Assembly: GCA_964428335.1 (NCBI GenBank)
Contig: CAYRXW010000002.1
Coordinates: forward strand, 199,088-263,087
Source of the DNA: GW2011-AR15 sp964428335
Lineage (GTDB): Archaea > Nanobdellota > Nanobdellia > Woesearchaeales > GW2011-AR15
Reading direction: 5' to 3'
DNA: 64,000 nt
Below are positions 50,674 through 59,375 of the stretch, in pieces. Numbering within the stretch: the stretch's first letter is position 1; the number at the start of each line of letters is the position of its first letter. The position numbers and the translations under genes were made by a program. The notes beneath the pieces are model-generated. The model was not told where the DNA came from. It made no database searches and saw only the letters and a list, made by a program, of their open reading frames with translations.

Positions 50674-51291
50674 CTATCTTTCAGGTATCCACTTATGGTC
50701 TTCCTTTCCTTCTCTATGGCTTTCAACCCTTGCAGCAGTGAAAAGATAATCAGAAAGCCTGTTCATATACTTTACAAGGTTCTTATCTATCTCTTCATGC
50801 CTCATCAATGATACAATCCTTCTTTCAGACTTTCTGCAGGTCGTCCTGGCAATATGCAAAAGCGCTGAGCATTCAGTCCCTCCTGCAAGTATGAACTTGT
50901 TTAATTTAGGTAGTTCTAAGTCGAATTTATCAATCCAGTTCTCCAGGAATTTTATCTTTTCATCAGTCACCTTTGGGATCATAGATTCAATTTTGCTTTT
51001 TTGTTCTCCAATCTGTTCCTGAGTTCTAACCATTGGCAGAGCTAAATTAGAACCAATTGCAAAAAGCTCTTTTTGTATCTCCATAAGCTGGAATTTCACA
51101 TCATTTTGCTGTGTTTTTACAACACATAAGCCGATGCAGGAATTCACCTCATCAACACTTCCATAAGCTTCAACCCTGAGTGAATCCTTAAAAGTCCTGG
51201 AGCCATTGCATAAAGAGGTCTCTCCACCATCTCCTGTCCTGGTATATATTTTTAGAGTATGCTGCTTCCCGTCTACTTGTGTCTTAGCCAA
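50674..51291 (-). CDS. Cob(I)alamin adenosyltransferase (PduO type)
   Basis: A 205-residue trimeric-type ATP:corrinoid adenosyltransferase that makes adenosylcobalamin. Motifs: IYTRTGDGGETSLCNGSR (ATP-binding loop), VEAYGSVDEVNSCIGL, FILAGGTECSALLHIARTTCRKSERRIV and NRLSDYLFTAAR. It starts with TTG, supported by AGGTGAT 4-5 nt upstream. It overlaps the class II ribonucleotide reductase gene by 8 nt, and so is expressed with the enzyme that needs its product. Confidence 0.9.
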   Translation of the reverse strand: MAKTQVDGKQHTLKIYTRTGDGGETSLCNGSRTFKDSLRVEAYGSVDEVNSCIGLCVVKTQQNDVKFQLMEIQKELFAIGSNLALPMVRTQEQIGEQKSKIESMIPKVTDEKIKFLENWIDKFDLELPKLNKFILAGGTECSALLHIARTTCRKSERRIVSLMRHEEIDKNLVKYMNRLSDYLFTAARVESHREGKEDHKWIPER

Positions 51292-53266
51292 AAGAAATCA
51301 CCTGGTCTTTTAGGCTTCCTTCTCTATATACAGTCAGCCCCTTGCAGCCTGTATCATATGCCATCAGGAAGGCTTTTTTTACATCTTCTATAGTTGAATT
51401 TTTCGGGAAATTTATGGTTTTAGAGATTGCATTATCAACACTCTTTTGAAAAGCAGCCTGTATCTTTATATGCCACTCAGGGCTTATCTCATATGCAGTC
51501 ACAAAGACCTGCTTTAACTCTTCAGGAAGCTCTAGATTCCTAATGCTTCCTGTTTTCACAATCTTCCTTATCAGTTCCTCTGAGTAAAGGTTGCTTTCCT
51601 TTAGCGCTTCCTCAAGCACAGAATTGACCTGGAGTATCTCATTTGTCCCCATGACCTTCCTTATATATCCAAGCCCAAAATTCGGCTCAATGCCTGCAGA
51701 TGTATTTGCAAAGATGCTTCTTGAGCCGCAAGGCGCAATTGCAATCAGTGAGCAGTTTCTCATCTTTGATTTCTTGTTTAATGGATACGGTCCTTTTTCA
51801 ATCGCTAATTTTTCGCTTTCTTCCCTTGCTGCCTGGTAGATGAATTTCATTGTCTTATCAGCAATCTCCACAGCCTTATCAGAATTATAGGGTATCCTAA
51901 GCCGGTATAGCATGTCTGCAAATCCAGTTACACCAAGACCAATCCTTCTTGTTCCATTGACCATATCTTCAATTTTTTTTGATGGGAATCTTGAATAGCC
52001 TACAACATTATCCAAAAACCTTACAGCAGTCCTTGTAACTTCGTCAAGCCTTTTCCATTGTATTTTTTTATGCTTTACAAAAAGCGAAAGGTTTAGAGCC
52101 CCAAGATTTCCTCCTTCATAAGGCAACAGCAACTGGTCACCGCATGGGTCAGTTGTTTCAATCCTTCCAAGTTCTGGCAGAGGATTGGACTGATTTATCC
52201 TGTCAATGAAAAGGATGCCTGGGTCACCTGTACGCCATGCCATTGTCACAATAAGGAGAAAAATATTATTTGCATCAACAACATCAACAACCTTTCCGGA
52301 ATTCGGGTCAATCAGGTTATACGTTCCATTGGTTTTAACAGCATCCATGAAATTTTCAGTTATTTCAACTGAGATATTGAAATTCCTTATCTCCCCTCTT
52401 TCTTTCATGGTTATGAATTCTATTATATCAGGATGCTCAACGCTTAAAGAGCCCATGTTAGCAGCTTTCCTGGTTCCCATGACTGTTAAATCAGCTGCAT
52501 GGTCAAATAACTTGATGAATGCAACTGGCCCGGAAGCGTGTTCAGATGTATGCAATATGCTTCCCTTAGGTCTTAATCTTGAAAATGAAAATCCTGTCCC
52601 TCCTCCCAGTCTTTGCACCAGTGCCTTGTCATAAAAAGCCCTGAATATCCCTTTCATGGAATCAGGGATAGGGATCACAAAGCTGCTATAAAGCATCCTG
52701 TTTTTAGTTCCAGCATTGGCTAAAATCCTTCCGCCAGGTATAAATTCCAGGGTTGATATTATCTCATAAAATGCTTTATCCAAAATGGCAGGATCTTTTT
52801 TATAATGCTTTTCCACAGAGGCTATTGCTTTTGCAACCCTTCTGAACATCTCTTTTGGCGTTTCAATTGCACTTCCGTTCTCTTCCCTTAAAAGATACCT
52901 GTTTTTTGCAATCAGAAGCCCATTGACGTCAAGTATGGAATCATCCATCCTTCCTAGGATGTTTTCCTTAAGCTTTCTAAGTTCAGCCCTTTTTTGCCTG
53001 TATAGGATGAAAGATTTGGCAAGGTCAGCATAGCCTTCCTTAATCAGGACTTTCTCAACAGTATCCTGCATCTCTTCAACAGAAATAAGATAATTCTCCC
53101 CAAACTGTTCAGTTGCAAAACTGACAATTTTTTCAGCAAGAAGAGGGGGCATCTCTTCATTCTCCAAATTCACCGCAGACATGGTCTTCTCAATAGCTGA
53201 AATGACCTTAGCCATGCTAAAATCAGCAATAGATCCGTCTCTCTTCTTGATTTGCGTAAACATCAT
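51284..53266 (-). CDS. Class II ribonucleotide reductase paralogue without redox cysteines, 660 aa
   Basis: An ATP-cone (residues 3-95: QIKKRDGSIADFSMAKVISAIEKT) precedes the reductase barrel: FIPGGRILANAG, LGGGTGFSFSRLRPKGS, ASGPVAFIKLFD, TMKERGEIRNFNISVEIT, GDPGILFIDRINQSNP and TRRIGLGVTGFADML. The thiyl-radical Cys is retained (Cys375 in ETTDPCGDQLLLPYEGGNLGALNL). The flanking residues differ from the usual NxCxE (here D-P-C-G-D). Both normal redox cysteines are missing: S194/S195 replace the Cys of the S-C-F-V motif, and Gly386 replaces that of E-x-C-N-L-G-S. Adjacent cobalamin adenosyltransferase supports B12 dependence. GGGGTG precedes the ATG pair. Confidence 0.85.
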   Translation of the reverse strand: MMFTQIKKRDGSIADFSMAKVISAIEKTMSAVNLENEEMPPLLAEKIVSFATEQFGENYLISVEEMQDTVEKVLIKEGYADLAKSFILYRQKRAELRKLKENILGRMDDSILDVNGLLIAKNRYLLREENGSAIETPKEMFRRVAKAIASVEKHYKKDPAILDKAFYEIISTLEFIPGGRILANAGTKNRMLYSSFVIPIPDSMKGIFRAFYDKALVQRLGGGTGFSFSRLRPKGSILHTSEHASGPVAFIKLFDHAADLTVMGTRKAANMGSLSVEHPDIIEFITMKERGEIRNFNISVEITENFMDAVKTNGTYNLIDPNSGKVVDVVDANNIFLLIVTMAWRTGDPGILFIDRINQSNPLPELGRIETTDPCGDQLLLPYEGGNLGALNLSLFVKHKKIQWKRLDEVTRTAVRFLDNVVGYSRFPSKKIEDMVNGTRRIGLGVTGFADMLYRLRIPYNSDKAVEIADKTMKFIYQAAREESEKLAIEKGPYPLNKKSKMRNCSLIAIAPCGSRSIFANTSAGIEPNFGLGYIRKVMGTNEILQVNSVLEEALKESNLYSEELIRKIVKTGSIRNLELPEELKQVFVTAYEISPEWHIKIQAAFQKSVDNAISKTINFPKNSTIEDVKKAFLMAYDTGCKGLTVYREGSLKDQVISFG

Positions 53267-53323
53267 TTCACCCCAGATGATATGAATGGAAGAAGGGTTT
53301 TTAAAGGTTGGGATAAGACAAAT

Positions 53324-53339
53324 ACTACTTAATAGTAGT
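53324..53339. promoter_or_regulatory. ACTACT-N4-AGTAGT palindrome, site 3
   Basis: ACTACTTAATAGTAGT, extendable to a perfect 7+4+7 repeat (53323-53340). It abuts the TATA-like AATATTTATAAATAG of the 175-aa gene and is ~20 nt upstream of a TATA-like CCTTTAAAAAC for the divergent ribonucleotide reductase gene, so it could control either. Confidence 0.6.
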
Positions 53340-53375
53340 AATATTTATAAATAGTGAAATAGACTATAAACAAAA

Positions 53376-53903
53376 ATGTACGATTTTAATAGACTCAGTA
53401 ATAGAATATGGGCTATATTCAGAGAAAGGCCAATTTACCTAGCCTTAGCTTTAGGATTGCTCATACTGAGCTTTCTCCAGAAATATGTCTTATTTGCAAT
53501 TATATTCTCAGTGTTAGATCTGCTGAATTCTTATATCGAAATGAAATTCAGGATTGATTTGCTTTTAGACTTTGCATTGATAGGTGTAATACTGCTCTCT
53601 AATTATGGTTATATCGGCCTGTCTTTTATAGTCATATTATTTTTTGTTATTAATAGAATTTTAATAGGCAAATTTGAAAAAAGGCATTTACTAAAAATTC
53701 CGATATTTATTACCATATCTTTAATTAGCAGCAGTCTTGGTTTTTTATCCCTTAGTATATTAGGGCCTGTTCTTTTTTTAGTAAGATTTGCACTTGAATA
53801 TTTCATTGAACTATCTTTTTTTGGCACATTAACCTTAAATAGGATCCCAAGAAGGACACTGCATTTCATTGCAGCAGTTTTATTTTTTAGATTTTGGTGG
53901 TAA
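53376..53903 (+). CDS. Polytopic membrane protein of unknown function, 175 aa
   Basis: About five hydrophobic segments (IYLALALGLLILSFLQ, YVLFAIIFSVLDLL, LLLDFALIGVILLSNYGYIGLSFIVILFFVI, IPIFITISLISSSLGFLSLSILGPVLFLVRFALEYFI) with Arg-rich inner loops and an aromatic end (AAVLFFRFWW). Divergent from the ribonucleotide reductase gene, with a palindrome between them. No family recognised. Confidence 0.55.
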   Translation: MYDFNRLSNRIWAIFRERPIYLALALGLLILSFLQKYVLFAIIFSVLDLLNSYIEMKFRIDLLLDFALIGVILLSNYGYIGLSFIVILFFVINRILIGKFEKRHLLKIPIFITISLISSSLGFLSLSILGPVLFLVRFALEYFIELSFFGTLTLNRIPRRTLHFIAAVLFFRFWW

Positions 53904-53928
53904 AAATTAAATCAAATAAAAGATAATC

Positions 53929-56900
53929 ATGGCAACATTAACCGAAGAGAATATTATTGAACAAGGATGGAGTATTTACTTAGATGGATTTAGGCAATCC
54001 ATTGCAGAACTGAGAAAACAAAGTTTTAGCTATGATTACGGAGTTATTCCAATACTGGATGAACTTGATAAATCAATTAATTGTGTCTTAAATCGTGATA
54101 GTTTAGGCAGATTAGAAGAATTTTTATCAATTCTTCCTCAAGATATTCGCCAAACCATTAATCCAAAATTTATGGCATTATCTTCAAAGTTAAAGCCAGC
54201 AATTGAAAATTTTTTAGAATTGGGGGATTACTTGATTCCAAGAGAATTTCTTCCTGAAGATGGTGCAGCTGTTTTCAATATGGCTTATTATAGTTTGGGA
54301 AATAAATTTCCATTTTCTAAATTTTTAACAGATAATGGAATTTTCATGCTGCAACTTGACAGATTTCAAAGTGGAATACAGACTTTTAATTCACCAAATG
54401 GGTCTATAAATCTTCTTGCAACATTATATGACAGGAGAAAGCCCAGCATTTCTCTTTTTGAGACTATTCAGAACTTAAAGACCATAGAGAGCCCAGCAAC
54501 TGGTTTAGTTCATCAACTTACAGATAATATAATTTCAGAATTTCCAGAATTACCTGATTTATTTAATGCAATGTCATTATATCCTGGCCTTGCTGATACA
54601 TATAAAATGATAATGCTAAATTCAAATATCCTTCATGCGTTAAGGGATGAGACAATTCAGGAATTTGGCGAAAAAAATGGCATTGATAGGGATAGGTTAA
54701 ACAAATACATTAGAAAAACATTGCCCTTATTCGATACACTAGAAGCCTTAAGTGAAGGTGAAGCATTATTTGAACTTCCAGCAGTTATAAGCAAACTTCC
54801 ACAACTAAATAAAGATACTAGATCATTGGCAGTATACAGGGCTTTAGCTTATGCACAATCAATAAAAAAAATATTTGGGAATATCAGAAACACATATAGA
54901 TATGTAGGTATAGGTCTTGGTGCGTGGATAGATGGCGATGAGAAAAAAAGGCAAGAGATACTAGGGAATAAAAAACTAATATTTTCTATTAACCAGAATT
55001 ATTTTGGTGGTTATGATCCAACAACATTTGTTTTGGCATCACATGGAATTCCTTTATCACTAGGTCCTCAAGGGCTACAGTATGAGTTCCCAGAACCTGC
55101 AGTTGAGACAGCTAAAAGCCTCAATATCTCTTTAAATTCAATACTTTTCTTTGATCATCCAAGATATATTGATGTTAAGAATAGTGATTTACTAATTAGG
55201 GAATTTCCATTAGTTTTACTTGCAAAAGATTATCATACCTGGAATACAAGCCTGAATCAACTTGAACAAAACCCAGAAGAGCTCGATATTGTAGCAGATA
55301 GACAAGCTGTGATTCAGCATCATCCTACGCCAAAAGAAGTTCTGGAAAAAATTGCACCAGGGTTGATTGAACATACAAAGAGAGAGTTTTTAGATTATTT
55401 TAGGGGAGAATGGGAATTGAGAGAAGATGAACAGGTTTATCTAAATCAGAACCCTGTTGTAGAATCGGATTTTAGATTTCACCATAGTGAAAGAATTACT
55501 CGTTCAACAGCACTAGAGATGATTACAAATGGAACATTTTCACCAGGATTGATAGCGCATTATATTGATTTGTGCATTGGAATTGCTTTCACTCGTTTTA
55601 GAATATATAGCGGAGAGTTTGGATTAACTAGTGGAGAAAAGGAATTATCATTAAATGACAGGAAAGAAGGTTTAGAAGAACTCCAAATAAATGAGTCGGA
55701 ATTAGTACAATCAGACTCAAATAAATCTGATACAATGCTTGGATTGGCTTTGCTCCAATTATATAAATCAGTCATAGCTAAGCCAATGGATGTACCTTTT
55801 TTAATAAGAAAGGCAAAGCAATATTTCAGGCAGATAGACCTTAATGAATATTTTCAACCTTCAGATACCAAAGAAGTTGGTGTTCTTATGCCTAAGGATT
55901 TTACCAATTATGAAATTCTTATAAAACCACATCAAGGTCATAATGGATATGATTCTATTGTTAAGTTAGAGAAAGAAATTTTGTGGTTCCTATCAAACTT
56001 TGCTCATAGACATATAGGTAAGCAGGCAAGTTTAGATGAGTATAAACGATTATTAGCATGGAGTCCTGAACCAGTAATTGCAGGTCTTCAAGATAATGAT
56101 GGGAAAGTACTTATCTTTCAGCATTACATGCCATATACAGTCAAGACCTTGATTGAAGGTATATTAAATGATAATAAAAATGCTGTCAAATTTAATCAGT
56201 CACGTAGAGATTTATATGATTTTAAGATGACACAGATGTCATTATTCTTAGATTCACAGATAAGAATGCAAGGTCATAATCCAGCTGAAGTTCAATTCAA
56301 TGATGAAACTTTAAGAGAAGTATTAACCAGCACCGGAAATCAGGGATTTTTTTATTTAGAACACACTGAATTCGGAAAGATGTTAGGCCAAGACCAAAAA
56401 TTAGTATTCTATTTTGATGTTTTCCCTGCAATTGACTGGGTTATACATAAAATGGGCAAAATGCAGAGCTTTATTGATTCAGGTTCAAAAGTAGCAAAAA
56501 TCCCAATATTTGATCCTGATGGCACAAAAAGTGAAGCAATTTTTGAAATGATTGATTATGCAAAAATGCTGGACAAGAGAGTAAAAGGTGGAGAAATTGA
56601 AGGAGAGAGATATGGGTCTCCTCGTATTGGAGAAAATAAATTTTATAATGAGTTTAGGGATGCTTTTGTTGAATTTGCTTCAATGTTGGATATACTTGGA
56701 CCAAAGCAAGGTAAAGGTGGTCTACAAAACATCATGAAGCTTGACATGGATTCAACGGATATACTGGCTTATGGATATAATATAGATGCAGGCCATACTT
56801 ATCTAGGGAATCCAATGCTGATGGTTACAAGGCTTTGTACAGACATGGCATTAAGGAAATTTGTTAAGCCAGAAGAAGGAGATGAATATTATAAAAATGT

Positions 56901-57405
56901 CATGACACACCAAGTATTAGGCTATACTTTAACGCAGTATTTCATTGATAAATACACTTCTGCATTTGAAGTTACAGAAGAGCAGGTTGCTGTAAATCTA
57001 AGGCTTGCAAGCATTGTAACTTCTATCTTTGAGATGGGTTCAAATTATAGCAGGGCAATGGAATTAGTTTCCGGTGAAACATCTAAACTTAAATTAAAAG
57101 ATAATCAGAATGATGTTGCCAATTATCTAGGTCAATCTCTATATTATATGGAGCAGGCGTTAGATTCTCTAGGTCATATGATAAATGGAATCCAAAATAA
57201 AAACACGCAGGAAGGGAAAGATTTAGTTAATCATTTTGGCACGGCTATGCTGCACAAAAGCATCAGGTTATACAAATCCATGGTTGGATATTTGAATGAA
57301 AGTCCAGTTTACCTTCAAACTATATTTTCAGGGCAGAACTATTACTCGGAACAATTTTTAAATAGGATATTTGATGATCACAATTTAGTTATTAATGATA
57401 ATTAG
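53929..57405 (+). CDS. Very large unknown protein, 1158 aa
   Basis: One of the longest genes here and without a recognised family. No signal peptide or membrane segment is evident, so it is probably cytoplasmic. The first ~480 residues are helical; the middle (about 480-700) is charged. Around 690-1000 there is LIKPHQGHNGYDSIVKLEKEILWFLSNF, VLIFQHYMPYTVKTLIEGIL and AIFEMIDYAKMLDKRVKGGEIEGERYG, which might be a remote kinase-like or ATP-grasp-like segment, but this is a guess. Seven of its first eight Gln codons are CAA, unlike core genes. It starts 25 nt after the 175-aa gene and overlaps the AbrB-PhoU gene by 21 nt. Confidence 0.6.
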   Translation: MATLTEENIIEQGWSIYLDGFRQSIAELRKQSFSYDYGVIPILDELDKSINCVLNRDSLGRLEEFLSILPQDIRQTINPKFMALSSKLKPAIENFLELGDYLIPREFLPEDGAAVFNMAYYSLGNKFPFSKFLTDNGIFMLQLDRFQSGIQTFNSPNGSINLLATLYDRRKPSISLFETIQNLKTIESPATGLVHQLTDNIISEFPELPDLFNAMSLYPGLADTYKMIMLNSNILHALRDETIQEFGEKNGIDRDRLNKYIRKTLPLFDTLEALSEGEALFELPAVISKLPQLNKDTRSLAVYRALAYAQSIKKIFGNIRNTYRYVGIGLGAWIDGDEKKRQEILGNKKLIFSINQNYFGGYDPTTFVLASHGIPLSLGPQGLQYEFPEPAVETAKSLNISLNSILFFDHPRYIDVKNSDLLIREFPLVLLAKDYHTWNTSLNQLEQNPEELDIVADRQAVIQHHPTPKEVLEKIAPGLIEHTKREFLDYFRGEWELREDEQVYLNQNPVVESDFRFHHSERITRSTALEMITNGTFSPGLIAHYIDLCIGIAFTRFRIYSGEFGLTSGEKELSLNDRKEGLEELQINESELVQSDSNKSDTMLGLALLQLYKSVIAKPMDVPFLIRKAKQYFRQIDLNEYFQPSDTKEVGVLMPKDFTNYEILIKPHQGHNGYDSIVKLEKEILWFLSNFAHRHIGKQASLDEYKRLLAWSPEPVIAGLQDNDGKVLIFQHYMPYTVKTLIEGILNDNKNAVKFNQSRRDLYDFKMTQMSLFLDSQIRMQGHNPAEVQFNDETLREVLTSTGNQGFFYLEHTEFGKMLGQDQKLVFYFDVFPAIDWVIHKMGKMQSFIDSGSKVAKIPIFDPDGTKSEAIFEMIDYAKMLDKRVKGGEIEGERYGSPRIGENKFYNEFRDAFVEFASMLDILGPKQGKGGLQNIMKLDMDSTDILAYGYNIDAGHTYLGNPMLMVTRLCTDMALRKFVKPEEGDEYYKNVMTHQVLGYTLTQYFIDKYTSAFEVTEEQVAVNLRLASIVTSIFEMGSNYSRAMELVSGETSKLKLKDNQNDVANYLGQSLYYMEQALDSLGHMINGIQNKNTQEGKDLVNHFGTAMLHKSIRLYKSMVGYLNESPVYLQTIFSGQNYYSEQFLNRIFDDHNLVINDN

Positions 57406-58293
57406 AGAATCATACATTTCAAAAATCATATTGTTTATGTTCTCTAGATGCATAATGACACTATTTTCCTGATTATCAGAATTGTTTTTCAGCTTTTTAA
57501 TGTCATTTTGAATACCATTATGCACTTTCCAAAATTCCGTCATTTTTTTTAATTGAAAGTTATAGAATAGCTGGTAAAAAAAATGAAAAAATAGGTTTAC
57601 TTTATTGAAGATGGATTCTATGTTTTTTGACATTTTGATTTCATTTTCAATAAATATGGAATTTATCTTTGTATATTCATCACCAATATTCTCAATCTGG
57701 TCGGCTAGCAGATGATGGAAAGTTCCAGAATTCTTAAGCGGAATCTTTTGCTGGCAGATAATCCTGATGCAAAAATCACTGAACCTATTGACATTTTTAT
57801 CTATTATTAGCAAACTTTTCAGCTTGTTTTTATCATTTTTCTTAATAGCAATAAAACTTTCTTCTGCAATATCATTTACAATCAAAAAAAGTTTCCTATA
57901 TATATTTTCAAATTCTTGGTATTCCAGACTTGCAAGCTTTTTTATCAATAAACTGTTGTCTTTATGTTCAATAATTTCAAATCCAATAAATACTCTCTGA
58001 AGTGCATGAGAAATCATATCAAGCTCTTCACTAGTAGAATATTTGAGTTCAAAACCATCATATCCTTCTCTATAAAATGCAGTCAATATTCTTGAAGTCA
58101 TCTGCCCAAAACCACTTAAATCAAGTTTTATGGTTTTATTATCATTTGATTCTCGTGACTTTATAATTAAATTGCTTTCAAGCTCTTTTATTTCCAGCTC
58201 ATTCCCTTCCTCTATCTTATTCTCCTTGCACCATTTTGAAGGAAGACTTATAGTAAGCGTTGATGGGCCATGCTTGACGACTTTTCTTTTCAT
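57385..58293 (-). CDS. AbrB-PhoU fusion regulator
   Basis: A 302-residue protein. The N-terminal ~50 residues are a SpoVT/AbrB DNA-binding swapped-hairpin (RKVVKHGPSTLTISLPSKWCKENKIEEGNELEIKELESNLII), followed by PhoU-like three-helix bundles. Archaeal AbrB-PhoU proteins are annotated as phosphate-uptake regulators, but no pst genes are in the window, so the ligand is open. The gene is divergent from the AAA+ gene across a TTTTGATAT/ATATCAAAA inverted repeat, which may be its own site. Confidence 0.75.
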   Translation of the reverse strand: MKRKVVKHGPSTLTISLPSKWCKENKIEEGNELEIKELESNLIIKSRESNDNKTIKLDLSGFGQMTSRILTAFYREGYDGFELKYSTSEELDMISHALQRVFIGFEIIEHKDNSLLIKKLASLEYQEFENIYRKLFLIVNDIAEESFIAIKKNDKNKLKSLLIIDKNVNRFSDFCIRIICQQKIPLKNSGTFHHLLADQIENIGDEYTKINSIFIENEIKMSKNIESIFNKVNLFFHFFYQLFYNFQLKKMTEFWKVHNGIQNDIKKLKNNSDNQENSVIMHLENINNMIFEMYDSLIIINN

Positions 58294-58326
58294 ATACTTC
58301 TAGCAGAATTAACTTATATAAATATA

Positions 58327-58374
58327 TTTTGATATTTATACATATATAACAACAAATATATACATATATCAAAA
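58327..58374. promoter_or_regulatory. Inverted repeat in the AbrB-PhoU / AAA+ intergenic region
   Basis: Arms TTTTGATAT (58327-58335) and ATATCAAAA (58366-58374) enclose AT-rich TATATA stretches that may be the divergent promoters. It lies directly upstream of the AbrB-PhoU gene and so is a candidate autoregulatory site. Confidence 0.4.
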
Positions 58375-58435
58375 ATATGTGGATTTCTTTAAGTATAGGA
58401 TGCTTGTTCCAGTTTTTTATCAAAAGGTGATAATT

Positions 58436-59311
58436 ATGCAAGATCAAAGTGTAAAAAGATTAAAAGGAATTATTGAAAAAAGAGAATTTAAAATTGAACC
58501 AGATGATAAGCTAGAAGTTTTTAAACTTCAACTTCGACGTGGAGATGAACTTGATACCACGTACAATATGCCAGTTGCTCTGTTTCTAAATGAATATTTT
58601 AGGAAAAATCCTATTAATCCAGGGAAATTGAGCAGAAAATTCACAAGAGATGGCCAATTTCCGCACATTAGGACGTACATGTTCAATGAATCAGAAGATG
58701 AAAAAAAAGCAAATAGAAGTGAAATATGGTTGCCTTATAGTTTGCCATACAATGTTGTAGAAAACGCCATTGTATTGAACCAAATGGGTGATTCATCAAG
58801 TATTCCTGTATCAGTACTTCATGCTACTCTGGAAAATTATGCTCCAAGAAATGAAAGCCAGACAATGGCTCTAAGCAAAGCGTGGGAAGTCGCTAGTTCA
58901 GATAGGCTATATGATGGTTTAGTTCTTTATGGAAGTCCAGGAACAGGAAAGACTCACTTGATGGTTGGAACATGGAAAAAACTATTCTTAAATGGTCAAA
59001 GAAGAGGAAGAGAACTAACCTATGTAACGTCAAGGTCAAGCATGTGGAACACAACCAATGTTGTAATTGATGATTTGGAACCAAAAAAAGAGTATAGGAG
59101 AAATCAGGGTAATATAGAAACTGACGAAGTGACTTTAGGTTTGCCATCTATCATTAGAAATATCGAACAAAAAGGTGGCATGATTCTTATGACAGCAAAT
59201 AATAGTGAATTTTTAAGGGGTTTAGATGATAAAATCAGGGATAGGCTTAGAGATATTGCATATCTTGTGAATGTTGAAGGAGCAAGTTATAGGGGACAAA
59301 AGAATGAATAA
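58436..59311 (+). CDS. AAA+ ATPase resembling DnaC/DnaA-type loaders
   Basis: A 291-residue protein. I use the ATG at 58436, preceded by AAGGTGAT; the frame extends to an ATG-less upstream start that I reject. Walker A is LYGSPGTGKTHL (about 166-174 from this start), Walker B NVVIDDLE (209-215), sensor 1 GGMILMTANNSEF, and an Arg-finger-like DDKIRDRLRDI at the end. The first ~150 residues are a family-specific domain. The layout is that of IstB/DnaC/DnaA-like clade ATPases, which load helicases or help transposases. No transposase is seen nearby. Gln codons are mostly CAA. Confidence 0.7.
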   Translation: MQDQSVKRLKGIIEKREFKIEPDDKLEVFKLQLRRGDELDTTYNMPVALFLNEYFRKNPINPGKLSRKFTRDGQFPHIRTYMFNESEDEKKANRSEIWLPYSLPYNVVENAIVLNQMGDSSSIPVSVLHATLENYAPRNESQTMALSKAWEVASSDRLYDGLVLYGSPGTGKTHLMVGTWKKLFLNGQRRGRELTYVTSRSSMWNTTNVVIDDLEPKKEYRRNQGNIETDEVTLGLPSIIRNIEQKGGMILMTANNSEFLRGLDDKIRDRLRDIAYLVNVEGASYRGQKNE

Positions 59312-59375
59312 AATGCAAAATAGACCATTCTTTTCTTTATCAAAAATAAATCTATTTTTTTAATGGTATTAAAAA

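Noticed and set aside
58436..59311. AAA+ ATPase as IstB of an insertion sequence
   Set aside because: Walker motifs fit the clade, but no IstA-type transposase or terminal inverted repeats flank it.
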